DNA of 64,000 nucleotides from Hirundichthys speculiger (Eukaryota > Chordata > Actinopteri > Beloniformes > Exocoetidae). This document shows positions 43,885-56,237 of the stretch, one piece after another; within the stretch, counting starts at the first letter, position 1, and each line of letters starts with the position of its first letter. The position numbers and the translations under genes were made by a program. A model generated the notes under the pieces. It did not search any database. It was not told the DNA's origin and saw only the letters and a list, made by a program, of their open reading frames with translations. The DNA lies in contig JAGFBZ010002268.1 of NCBI GenBank assembly GCA_018398805.1, forward strand, positions 2,253,501 to 2,317,500, written 5' to 3'.

Positions 43885-46209
43885 TTTGATGTCTCTTCTC
43901 TTTGTCTTTATTTGTGGACCGAATTGTCTGAGATCTCATCCTTGCACGTTTGCTGGGTGTCTGGCGGTATTGTAGCGTTCTACTTGTTTTATGGTGCTTG
44001 GCAAACAGTTTGGAGCTTCAGTGCCACCTTGCTACCAGATGCCAAGATGCTAGAAGCAAGACATTATTGGCTTAAACTGTTCAATGGGAAAAACAATTAA
44101 CTATTCCTAAAATATTATTAAAACTGTGATGCACATTGGCTTAGATTAAAAACATTGTGGTCTTCAATAATTACAGTTGTCTAATAGTTGTTGTCTGTGC
44201 TTGACAGCATGTCCAGTAGTGTCCACCCATGGCTCATCCACTGGAAGAAGCAGCTCCACATGTTAGTCAGCCCAGTTAAAACACTATCCTATTTAACTAA
44301 ATTTATCCATGAAACCAGAAGAATCTGACAAACCACATTTAATTTGCTCTGGCAGAATCCTTGTTGCCTAACTCAAGTGGATTTTTGCCTTGCATTATTG
44401 AAAATGAGCAAGTCAGCTGCTGCTGAAGTCAAGCAGTCTTTTACTAAACGATTCAACTAATTTTTACACGGCTTCTGCCTGGTAACTACAACTTATACTC
44501 AGTGAGACGTTGTAGTTTCATTCTTAAATGAAAGCTTAATTCTTTTCTGTGGCGGCAAACACCATGCACTAATGCTATTACGTTGCAATCTGAGCTTATC
44601 TGGACACTTTTACATGAACTGTTACAACACACGGCCTACAGCATATATTTTTGGTTCCTCTGTTTTCTCTCATGCTCTGAGAGAAAACAGCTTTCCAGTT
44701 TAACCAATAGCCCAAATATAATCCACACAGTTTAGCTATTTCTTTTCTTTTTACGAACACATCTTTTGTCTCGGCTATGAGGTGTTGCAGTTTGTTGGGT
44801 TTGTAATTCAGGCAGACCATTTCCAGGTCCCAGCTGGAACTGGAGCAGCAACTGTGTTTTTAGTTTATGAAACAGTCTTCAGGTTCTCAGTTTGTGCGCT
44901 CAGTGAAATAAAACTCCTACGGCGATAAGCAATGTTTTCATGAAACACCTTTGTTGATGTTTTGTGATTTATGGGATATACCCCCTCCAAACACAGCCAC
45001 ACTTTTCCCTACAAAAAGCTTTAATAAAGAGTAGAATTGATGTTTGAACATTTATCTCCAATCTCCACATCTGGAGTTTGTTGATGCCCCAAATTGGCTC
45101 CTCATGAATCCCGTGTCTGCCAGTTTTTTTGTTGTGGAATGAGGAAATAGATGAGGGTTGTGTGGTTTAGTCAGAAAGTATTTCTCAGAGTCAGCATGCT
45201 GCCATGTTTTTCTGCTGAATTGGAATAGTTCTCAGTTTCATCATGCTCAATGTCTGTTCCAATCCAAATGTGGGAACAGCCATTTAACTCTCATGACGTG
45301 TAGCTGATTTTGAGTGTTTTTGCCAGCATTGCCCAGGCATGCCTATTGAATTGCTTCATGTCACATACGCTTATGTGTGTTCATTGGAGAGGGATGTTTA
45401 TCCAGCCAAACCCCAGCCCAGCAGCAGTATTATCACAACTATCTCCTCTTGAGAGGGAAACCAGAGAGACAGAGAGCGAGAGAGTCTCTGCCACTGCGGG
45501 TCAGATATTACAAACTCAATTGTACTCGGCTGGGTGACATGTCTGCTCAGCAACTTCCTGCCAGCAGGAGAGAGGCCGTTTATGTCTGCGGTGTCATTAA
45601 TCTTTCTCTGTATCAAACTTTAAATAGTTCCTAGTGATTTTGAATGGTCCTCTTGCTGGAAAGGCCCATCTCTGCCATAAATAACAAATTAGCACTTATC
45701 TTCACTGTTTATTCTACAGTCTATGGAAGTGACAGGTCACATGAGCTTAGCATTTGTCAATAACTCATACAAAACATGGATCTACAGTCTTTTGGTCTCA
45801 ATCAATTAGTCTCCATTCTGAACACTATGATTCATGAGCTACTATGTCTGTAAACACCAGGATGGGTACAATGGTTATTTTTCAGTGACGCTCCAGTGGA
45901 AATGTGCTGTAGAAGACTTGGAAGTAACAGTCTGGCCCATACAAGTACTTCTGCATGATCGAGCAGAAGTTATGTCGGATGATATACTTTCATGTTCAAT
46001 CCAGACAAAGCTTGCAAATTGCAGGGTGAACATGCTCTTATCTTATATCATGCAGTATTTTTGATTGTGACAATGAAATGCTTCACACTTACACTTAAAT
46101 CTGCCCCATTGCATTTAATAGACACAAGTTTGTTTGTTTTTTTTACTTTTTTTTTTGTAGTACACTTTAGGGCTGTGAGTAGCTGCTGCGTAGAAGCATA
46201 ACTCTGCCT
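43885..46209 (+). other. trip4 intron 11, nothing recognised
   Basis: No gene or clear transposon end found. Confidence 0.5.
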
Positions 46210-46212
46210 TTA

Positions 46213-46987
46213 GGGTCAATTCCAATTCCTCCCTTAACCCTCAATCTCAACCCTCAATCTCAAAAATGCACGCTCCCGCTAAGGGCAAGTGCTGTCCCAA
46301 TACTTAGCAAGTCAAATTGAGGGACGAGTTTGAGGGCTGTATCGCCCTCAAAATTAAGATTTTCCGACACCACACTTGGAAGTAAGGGCTATCCAGAAGG
46401 CACTGGGTAATTTAGCCAAGACATCTTCGAAAAGGATGGCGACAAAAAAAGCTAGCTACAAACGTAAGTATCTTTGTATATCTTAAAGATATAAATGTTA
46501 CGAAACCATCTTATTGTCTTTGTTTGAGACTTTTTTCATGGCTTAATATCGTTGTTGCGTAACATTTATTTTTTTACTTTACGATGTTTGCTGCTGGACC
46601 GGCGGTCTCAGGTCGGCGGCAGGACCGAGACCGACCGGGTCGGCGGCGGCCGGCGGTCCTGGTCCCGGTCGCGTTACTTGTATACCTTGATGTGTAGCGA
46701 CGGAGGACTGAATAATGTATCCTCTACTGTGTTATTTGCTAATATTATTTAGAGAATATACAGCGCTCTTTTCAATGTTATCCCTGTGTCACTTCAGGAA
46801 ATACAGAGACAACATGGGCTCTGATACATTTCAGTCTGAAGATGTAACTGCACTCAAGGGGTGTCCCATTTCTAAGGCACAAGATAACCCTTACACTTAC
46901 TTTCGAGGGTTAAGATTGAGGGCCAAAAATTGAGGGTTAAGGGCGAGGGTTGAGATTGAGGGTTAAGGGAGGAATTGGAATTGGCCC
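46213..46987. mobile_element. PIF/Harbinger-like element with long TIRs
   Basis: Inverted repeats of about 50 bp (left gggtcaattccaattcctcc and onward; right mirror ggaggaattggaattggccc) are flanked by TTA (46210-46212 and 46988-46990). Inside are a CGG-rich block (about 46595-46675) and a possible first coding exon: ATG at 46436 reading MATKKASYK before GTAAGT, the usual start of a Harbinger-associated gene. 775 bp, mostly non-coding. Confidence 0.75.
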
Positions 46988-47223
46988 TTAGTCTCAATGT
47001 CGTGTGTTTTTTTTCTCTCTCTACAGTCCTATTTATTATTGATTTGCATTTCCCTGTTTTCTCTTTAAACCCGCCTTGGTCATTTAGTCAGATCTGGCCC
47101 AGTGGCACATGAAAAAAATGTCATGTATTGATCCATTTGTAGTCTGGCCAGGGGTGCACACTTGTTGGGACTGCCTCGCTCACTTCAGAATTTAAGGACG
47201 CTCAACTTACACAGGACTTAAAG

Positions 47224-47617
47224 TATTCCAGCACCGTGCCAGATCTCCAGCGTTTGATTCTGATTCAGGAAAAAAAAACACACACACACACAAACAGAAA
47301 CACATTATCTCTGAGTGGTCTTGAACGCAGGCGAGGCGAGCTGACGGTTTTTTTCAGAAGAATGGAAGCAAAATTCAAGTGGCGCTGGGCCTGGACAGGG
47401 GAAAAGGGCGGGGACGGAGAGCCGTTTGGGAGTATTCTGGCATCGTGCCTAACCTCGGGCGTTTGACTATGATTCAGGAAAAAACAGACACAAGCACGTT
47501 ATCTCTGAGTGGTTTTGAATGCAACATCCGAGGTGAGCCGGTGGTTGTTTGAATGGAGGCGACAGAGGTCTCTGGGCATGGATGGAGGATAAGGGTGGAG
47601 ACGGTTAGCCATTTGGG
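47224..47617. repeat. Imperfect tandem duplication, about 200-bp units
   Basis: Unit 1 (from 47224) and unit 2 (from 47433) share in order 'tattcYRgcaYcgtgcc', 'gattcaggaaaaaa', 'ttatctctgagtggt' and 'ggagacggttagccatttgg'-like blocks. They are about 75-80% similar by eye. Element identity unknown. Confidence 0.65.
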
Positions 47618-48247
47618 TGCCGTCTCTAAGAGAGCCTGGTACCTGTTTTTGTGTTGTGCTCCAAGAAGCTAGTCTATGCAGCTAGCGGCAAAAAAGCTCT
47701 TAACTCTCACGAAGGAGGCGCCGGGCATAAAGCAGCTGTCAGCGCGCTCCAACACACAAGCCGTTAACCGGAGCAACAGCCACAGCGGACGTAGCAGCCA
47801 CGATGACTCATCTATTTGTGACTTGAAAACACGTTTGTGCTGGTTTATTGCAGAACGTTATTTATCATTTACGATCGCTTAACCGCTTGTACATATGTGT
47901 AAAAAAAAAAAAAAAAAAAGTGGCGGTTGATAAAAACGCTTTAAAAAAACTGCCCATTTCCAATCAGCATGCCAGTTATATGAACACACATGACATAGCT
48001 CCAGAGTTCTAGAAACGTCCGTGATTTATGCAAAGCACCTTGAATTGTCTTGTACACGAAATGTGCTATACAAATGCCAAGACATTTGATTTTTGACTGG
48101 TACATTGTGTTTTTTTTTTTTTGTTTTTTTTTGTTTTTTTTTTTGGTCCAACTTGACCCAAATGGGGGGGAACCAGGCTTTACAGGTCTGCTATATTCTG
48201 CTGTATTACACAATGAAAAAGAGAGAGAGAGAGAATTAATTTCTTAA

Positions 48248-48318
48248 CTCACTGGCTGCCATTTACGTCAATTTGAATCCGAACTCTCACTGCCATTGCG
48301 TCAGTGGCAGCCAGTGAG
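48248..48318. mobile_element. Short palindromic TTAA MITE (piggyBac-like)
   Basis: TTAA at 48244-48247 and 48319-48322 encloses 71 bp whose ends CTCACTGGCTGCCA and TGGCAGCCAGTGAG are perfect 14-bp inverted repeats. Confidence 0.65.
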
Positions 48319-48322
48319 TTAA

Positions 48323-51300
48323 TTGATAACATTGCCGTTGTCAAAAATTGGTCAGATGCAAGAAGGAATTTGCCCTCTTACTCTCTTGGATTTCAGCTCT
48401 AATGGTTTCAGTCTTGTTTCTTGGCCATATTCAGTGAAGTCGCTCAGGACTTTAGTGCACAGGTCCCTCTGCTACGCTTCACTGGACAAATATGACATAA
48501 ATTGCTTTTGCAGGCTCGGTGTGTGAAGCAGAGTATTGATTTACATGCAACACCATTTTCTTCCCTCTTAAATTTCTCAAATAAAATTCTACATGCTTTT
48601 GCTTTGTGCTCGAAAACACATGCATGTAATAGCCACGGAAGAACACATCTTTTTTCCATTTGAATTAAGAGCCCTCTCTATTTCGTCAGTCATTTTCTGT
48701 CCAGATGTCACTGTAATAAGGTTGGAATTTCCCAAGAGCAACTGAGTCATTTTCTCCTCTGACCTTTCATCCAACCTGTTCATGTATGTGTCTCCTGAAA
48801 TAGACCGTGTAAGAAGCTATTTAGTCTTTGACAGGGAGTTGGGTTATGTATCAGGAAGTAATTTATTTCTCTTTAATCTTTGATAGATATATTTTAGTAA
48901 GAATCTTACTAAAACAATATTATGTAGAATGCATGCAATGGAAACATAAAGCACTATGGAGGCAACACCTTGTATTTTAATTCCAGAAGAACCATCAACT
49001 AAACAATGTCAGAACTTATTTATGCAGTTATAGAGGTAAACCCAGTCATGGTACAGTTGACTAAATTGACATTTGATTTAAAGTGACTATATAATACTCA
49101 TTTTTAGCAATCTAATTTCAATCTTTTGTACCTGTAGAGTGGCTTTGCACCCAGCAAAACAAAATCTTGTGCTTTTTTTTGTAAGGAGGCAGACTAAGAA
49201 TCACAAGAAGTATTTTTTTTGAAAGGTCGAATGACTGGAAGATTGCCAATGGACAGAGCTAGTGTGCAGAATGGCTGTTGCCAGTCAGACAAACACACTT
49301 TCAACATGTCAACACACTGTCAGAGCTACTTTTTCAATACTTCTTGTAAATGACCTCAACAAATCAAATTCTTGCAAGTTCCAGTTAGAGACTGATTCAC
49401 AACCGGCTGCACTGACACAATTACTATGGTAAGTCTGTTCTGTAAATACTATACTCATTGCCTGCTGTTGTGTAAAAGATCTTGTCACCTTTTACTCACC
49501 ATCAACACATAGATTTTCTGTCAACATTTGTGTTAATAGATGAAAAAACACCAACTACCTACCCCTCTGTTGCTGACCTAGAAAAACAAATTCCATACTC
49601 ACCCATGGTTGGCAGACTTGCAACCAAAAACACATTTTTAGAGACATTTTGGAAACAAAAGTGAAATGCTCTCTGTCTTTATTACACAGTTGTAAATTTT
49701 CATTTTTAATGGCTCAAGGGCTCTTTCTCTTGTGGATGTGTGCTGCCTGCAGAATATGACCACAGAAGGAAGTTCTGATCTGAGCTGATGTTTGGAAAAA
49801 ACTCTTCAGGAAGATTCATGTTCACCCTGAAAACTGAGTATTTTGTGCATCACTACAATATAGGTTTTATCTTTTTAGGAGCTTATGACGCTGAAGATAG
49901 GTTGCAAAATATGTCTAGCTATAATATGGCCTCTAAGTTATTGTTCCGTGTAGTCATACCACAGCACAGCAGATGTGCACTTTTGGCTTCTTTATATGTT
50001 GAGCTGGTGTTTGAAGGTGCTACAATTAAATATATTCTTGTTATTGTAGAGTGTTAAACAGTGGCCTGGTTTCCTATTAAACAAATCCAAAAACCTGAGT
50101 TTATTGGCTCAAAGATTTTTGAGAGATTTGTGTGTTGAAAGTGCCACAGTTTCATTACAAGCAGTACAGCAGGACTGTATTAATGCTTGGGGGAAAAAAA
50201 TCCAGGAATTCATCCAATCTCAAAGCTGTCTAATCTGCACAGTATTTGAACTCACTTGGGGGGAAAAGTTTAAGTTAAAAAGAACTTTAAGAAGGTTCTT
50301 ATTCAACACATAATTCAACTGTTCAGTTTTCTTTTCCTTGGAACGTATCAGTCAGATCAGCTTGTCTGTTGTAAGCTGTAGTACTGGCCCATGGTCTTCC
50401 AGAAACCCAAAACTTTCCTTTGATAAAAGTCAAGGGACTGTTTCCCTTGTGCCCCTCTCTCAAACTGTGCTTGTTGCCAACCTTCACAAGGAGGGACAGT
50501 TATTTCCCACAGAGACTGAGTGAACACAGATGGAAGGGCCTCCCCCAGCGTCAGAATATCAAAGCAAATATTCACCTTACGAGACAGAAATCTTCATAAA
50601 TTTCCCCGTCTTTCTCAATTTCCACATTCTGAAGTCAAATGCCTGCAGTCATGTAGTTTGTTACCTTGCTTAAAATACAAGCCTCTTTGCTGACGGCACC
50701 TGTGTTGAGGACAACTGGATTTGTGATGCTGATAAAAGAGATTCTGGTGGAAAAAAAGAAGTTTTAAAGCCTTAGATTCCCTGAATTTTTTTTCTTTGAA
50801 GTTTGAAAGCAGACAGTAATTGTCTCCAGGGATTGTGTGGGTGTGTGTGTGCGAGTGCGAGTGTTGTAAAAGAACCTACTCAGAGGAGCTCGCCATGAAG
50901 TTGTCTGACAGAAAGACATTTTCATATTTTGTTCTTGTTTTGTTTAAAACATAGGAACAGTGTTTCAGTGAATGCATTGTCCTGTAACACCCTTTCACAC
51001 ACACGTTTCTGTTTCATACTCTTAACACCGTCAGTTTTCCCAAACACTATTTTCTGCCACACATTAGAAATCTGTTTAGGTTTTCAATTTGGTAAGAGCC
51101 CTGCATCGTCAAACAGAAGCTCAACTGTGAATCCCAGAGAGAAGAACCCTTTTCCTTGGAAAGTTCCAGCACTTAGCTTGTTGAGTCTAAAAAGATTTGA
51201 CTGTTGTGAGGCCGTCTTGTTTCTTCTTGCCAAAGGGCCACCACAGGAGGTGAAGTCATAAACATGGCTGGGAAAGTGGAATAGGCCTAAGTGAAGAAGT

Positions 51301-54300
51301 CTGTGTGAATCCCCTGCAAAAACACATGACTTCACTACACCTGTCAGCACGAGTGCAGGCTGAAAAGTCTCAAGTGTTGCTTGCCCTTTACCAACACTGT
51401 TTTGCAGACCTGAACTGGATATGCAGAAAATTATTAAAGATACATTTTCTTACCTCCTTCTCTTTACTTGCAGGAAATGTTAATAATTGGATAGTTGGAT
51501 TGGTGACTGTTTGAGGTCACTTTGGGTGAAAAGTTTAATTAATTTTAAATTACTGATATGCAAATTGGTTTTAGATATAAAAACCACATCACAAATGTAA
51601 CACTGGATAAGAATGCCCAGATTTACATTGAAGAGTCCCAGGGTTTGATTAAAACGGAATAACACTGCACTACAGACTTGAATGTGTTGAAACTTTCTAT
51701 TATCATGAAACGTGTAACAACCTTTCAGTCGCTCTGAAATGGTCAGCATATCAAACGCTAAAGGAAACTTGTTTTTGAAGTTGAGCGGGCTGACATAGTG
51801 GCAGTAATTGGAAAACTGTGGCCTCGCAGCTGAGCTTCTAATAATGAGCCATGTCTCTTCTTGTGTTGAGGATATTAATAATGTAAAAAATTCAGGAGCC
51901 AGTGTTGGACACTCCTGGATAATTAATGTTCACTCTTCAACTTGACACCAGTTGATTCTGTAGGTGAAGGAGCACGTTAAATATTTAATCATTACAATGC
52001 AATTCAGTGTCTGACTTCCACTAAAAGGTGCAAAGTGAGTTACAGTAGCAGTCTGTTTTCGATTGAAGAGTTATTTCTGGTGTGAGTTATTGTGTGACCC
52101 AGTAGTCCCCATGTGAGCTCAGAGTACGCGTGTACACATGTTTGCACATTTTGCTTCCAGTTGTTAGTACAGTTAAAATATCAACTTTTAAATTGTATAG
52201 TTTATACGCTATTTGCAGTTGGGCAGTGCTAGCACTCCATTCACAGGCCCAAGATCAGGAACTCCTATTTTTATAGGCTACTTAGCTTGTCACATTAATT
52301 AATACATTGATCATTCAGTCAGTAGAAGTCAGAAAATTATAGGTAGCACATTATCCAATCATAGTGTACAGAAAAATCAGCAGATATACAAATTTACTCT
52401 TGCACATTACAAGGAAAGCAGTAAATCCTGAAAATTAATAGCATTAAGCTATAGGCTACCTAATGTTTAACATTCAGTAAATTCTCTTTTTTCTGAAAAA
52501 CAGAAGAAAACTTATTAAAGCTAATGAAGTAAAAAATAGTTGATAAATTTTGAGTCTTGTTCATTTGGTCTTAAGATAAAATAATTTCAGTTTCAGTCAC
52601 TCAGCACTGTACTTAATGCTCCATCATTAACATACAACACTTTTTTTTATCAGTACTGATTCTTTTTCACCTGTTAAAATTTAGATAAAACATATCTTGC
52701 TTGAATTTCCATCACTCACTGTACCTGGGTTAAAAAAAAAATACAGTCGGTTAATAGTAATACAGGAACATCCCTGTTTGGTCTGCTTTTTTTTCTCTTA
52801 CTAATGGAAAGCTCAGAGTGACAGTCTAAAATACTGAGATCAATTAGGCCACAAGCCACAGGCTACATTTACATGCATGATGTAGTTTGGCTGTTTGCCA
52901 TACTCCACTAGCGGTCTTGTTTGCATTTAGCTGTTTACTTGAACCCTTTCAAATCATTCTCTTTGTTAACATGAGTAAATCAGTTAGCAAATATTCCAAT
53001 CTACCTGAACTGTTGAACTTATAAACAACTAAACTAGATTTATATATCAATTGATGCAGTCACCAGTGATGTTGTCAAGCTGTGACTTAGCAGTGGGTGT
53101 TCATTCTGGTAAACTGCAAAGCAGTGGTCAGTAGTCTGTCCATTACTAAATGCTCTATAAATGTGAACAGTGCGAGTTAAACGTCAGAAAGATTTAAAGC
53201 CTTTCTGATTCTAGTAAGATGACATAGTACAACACTGTCAAGCCATTTATATCATATTTACTGATGTAAAGAGCAAATTGTCATTTGCAGTTATAATTCA
53301 CTTAAGAAATAAACATGAGAATACTGCTTTAGTACTGCTTTGTTTAGGAACTTCTTCCTTTTTTAGGGGTAGCTACAACTGATCCTTATGTTCCGTATAC
53401 TGATTTGGCATTAGTTTTATGTCAGTTGTCATTCCCAGCACAATGAGAAGACTGTTTTGTGAAGCCTAAGTATCTGGAACAGTATGGGTTTTAGTGCGCT
53501 GTCCAAAAACAGTTTGGAACATGACAGGGTTGCTGATCAATCTGGCATCCTTCCGACTGAAGGGCAACAGACTTTACCCACAATTCACTTTGTTCAGTGT
53601 TTAATATTCCAACAAGCAAATCCACCTTCTAATTGACGCTCATGTTACAAAGTGATAAACACTGGTGCAAAGTTGCCAGATTAATCATTGTTTTTTTAAT
53701 ATTATCCTCTAAAAACTGAAACAAATCACAGGTGACTAGAACTACAGTAAAATCCAAATCTTATTGAGCCTGTGGGTAACAGGAATAATGAATCAACTCA
53801 TACTGTTACTTCAGTGATCCTGTGTAACACTTAAACAAACTGGGCCAGTTTAACACATGACTAACAACTATACTGTACCTAAAAGAGAGTTGGTACCAAC
53901 TGTTGGAGGGAAAAACAGGTATTTGAGATTCTGCTTCAGCTTGGTGTATGGCAGTGTTAGCTCAGTTTGTTATGTATGCTGATAGGCTTGGTTGTGTTTG
54001 CTCTGTCATAGGGTAAGTAACTCAAGTGTTATTACTGACTATAACAGGGCAACATAACTACCACAGAGTATGATGTGTAGAGAAGCAGGACTGACACTCA
54101 TTTGGGGCTTTTCAGATACGATTCTCTCCAAGATGGCTTCCTCCAGTTATTCCAGGCAAGGTAGACAGGATCATCACTCATCTCACTTCAGTGTCCATCT
54201 CTTCCTTGCCAAATTGATGGGAACATGGCATGAAATTTCTTGTGAGACTCAGCTTGTCATTATTCTTCCTCTTGCGCTAAATCTGCGCCTTCCAAATCCA

Positions 54301-55328
54301 ATGGTGTCTGCATCATCACTTCAAAACCGTAAGTCTATGGGTCATACAAAATCAGTGGTAACAACAGGTTTCGACCGGTGCTTCCATGCAGTGCATACCA
54401 TTTCCACAGTATTCAGGTTTTGTGTCCAAATTTATTTTTGCATCATAGATTGAAACTTTAGGACAGATCTCAAAAAAAAACTCCCAACTTGCAGAAGAGG
54501 GGTAGAGTGGAGACCAAGCAACAACATCTCCCCACTTTGGGTTGAAGCCAGTTTGGAAGTAGGTTTTGTAGCATTTACTTAACTGATCCCTGGATGCTGG
54601 CTCCAAAACGGAGCAAATACCCAGGACTCCCATATTAAAATGCCCAACTACTGTGCTGGAGATGCTCCTCCAGCACAGCTTTGCTACGGTGGATCATTTC
54701 AGGACATTTCCAAGTGGAAGTATGAGCCGAGACATGCAGGCTGACGGCGGTTGGCTTGCCCGTTGTCAGGCAAGCCTACTGTGGCAATGGTTGACTGATT
54801 AACCGGTGGTTTACTGCTGAGCTCTGATGGTCCTCATTTTAGCTCTGGCAGCATTTGTTTCAGTTGCAACACTTGAAATGAGAATGTTTGGATGTACTGT
54901 ATTTGGTCAAAATTAACGTAAAGTTATATTAGTTATTAGCCTGGTTTAACATAACCCAGCATAACCCAGCCTGCTAAATTAAAATAGCTAACTGTAACTG
55001 GTGGGCATGTTTCAGCCAGTTTTCTGTGCAGCTCTTTCAGCCATTTTACAATATGGCACTACACAGTTCAAGAAAAAAAATGAGCCTTCAAAATCACTAG
55101 GAAATGAGTGATGTCATGGATTGTTTGTCCAGTAATTTTACAGTGTATAGTGGAACGAGTGGATCGCTCACCTCACAAAATCAGTTGCTCAAATTCATGG
55201 CTTAAAAGTGAGCTTCGATACTTCATGTCTGTGTTGAGTAAAATCGCTATTTACACTCCTTAAAAATCTTAATTGGTATCTTATTTATAAAAGCTTAATT
55301 CTTTGTTGAGCGGTCCAACACAAAAGTA
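48323..55328 (+). other. trip4 intron 11, no gene seen
   Basis: Seven kilobases of AT-rich sequence without supported coding exons. A denser patch at about 54340-54790 contains two short perfect hairpins and may be an unrecognised repeat. Confidence 0.5.
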
Positions 55329-55336
55329 ATATAGAT

Positions 55337-56229
55337 CAGTGGTTCTCAACTGGTCTGGCTTCAGGACCCTCCATCACCCTTAATGACAAGCCGTGACCCA
55401 AATCAAGGAAAATTTCCAACTTCTCAAATTTTTTGAATGAAAAGATCATGCAGTTTGAATCGGAGATAGTAAAATAGAATATCACAGAATGCCAAAACAA
55501 AAAAATAAGTTTATTGGTGAACCAAAATGGCATAACCAAGATGACTTCAAGTGGGAAATATTCCCTTTGATGCTCAATTAGCTGCATTTTAATTAAATCC
55601 AAAAGACTTCACTTCAGTAACTTCAGCCTTTTTTAACAGACTCAACATGCACAAACATGAAATAAAAAAGTGCAACCACTGAGCAGTAGTTTCAAAAAGA
55701 ACGCAAATATGTAGCATTTGCTGAGTACCTGATTCCTGAATATATAACAATTTGCTATTAAAACTATCTAGTCACTTATTTAAGCATTATTCATAACAAT
55801 CAGAACATTTCAGTAACAGCCATTTTTAAGACTCAACAGTGCTTTTATGCACAAACATGAAATAAAACAGTGCAACCACTGAGCAATAGTTTCAAAAAGA
55901 ACTCAAAATATATAGTTTTAGCTGAATAACCACTCACTGACCTTTGTCTTCAAGATAAGAAAATCCATATCTCATATATTCTTCGTTGTATCTGTGTTTC
56001 ATCATGCTCAACATATGTAAACAAACGTGGCAGGTCTTTTTCTATGGTGTAAACGGGCGGGTGTCAACTCGCATTACAGGGCATTATCGCCACCTACTGT
56101 TATGGAGTATGAATGACACTAGGTTTTTTTTGTTTTTAGCATTTCCTTCCCCAGACAAAGGCCCATGACCCACTGAAAACGGGTCTGCGACCCACTTTTG
56201 GGTCGCGACCCACCAGTTGAGAACCACTG
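55337..56229. mobile_element. Charlie-like hAT element
   Basis: The ends CAGTGGTTCTCAACTGGT and ACCAGTTGAGAACCACTG are a perfect 18-bp inverted repeat. A perfect 8-bp duplication ATATAGAT flanks them (55329-55336 and 56230-56237). An internal segment of about 100 bp is duplicated (near 55640-55740 and 55830-55930). Non-coding, 893 bp. Confidence 0.92.
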
Positions 56230-56237
56230 ATATAGAT

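Noticed and set aside
54070..54453. 127-residue plus-strand ORF
   Set aside because: Low-complexity composition, no recognisable domain, no splice or promoter context; likely chance or repeat-derived.
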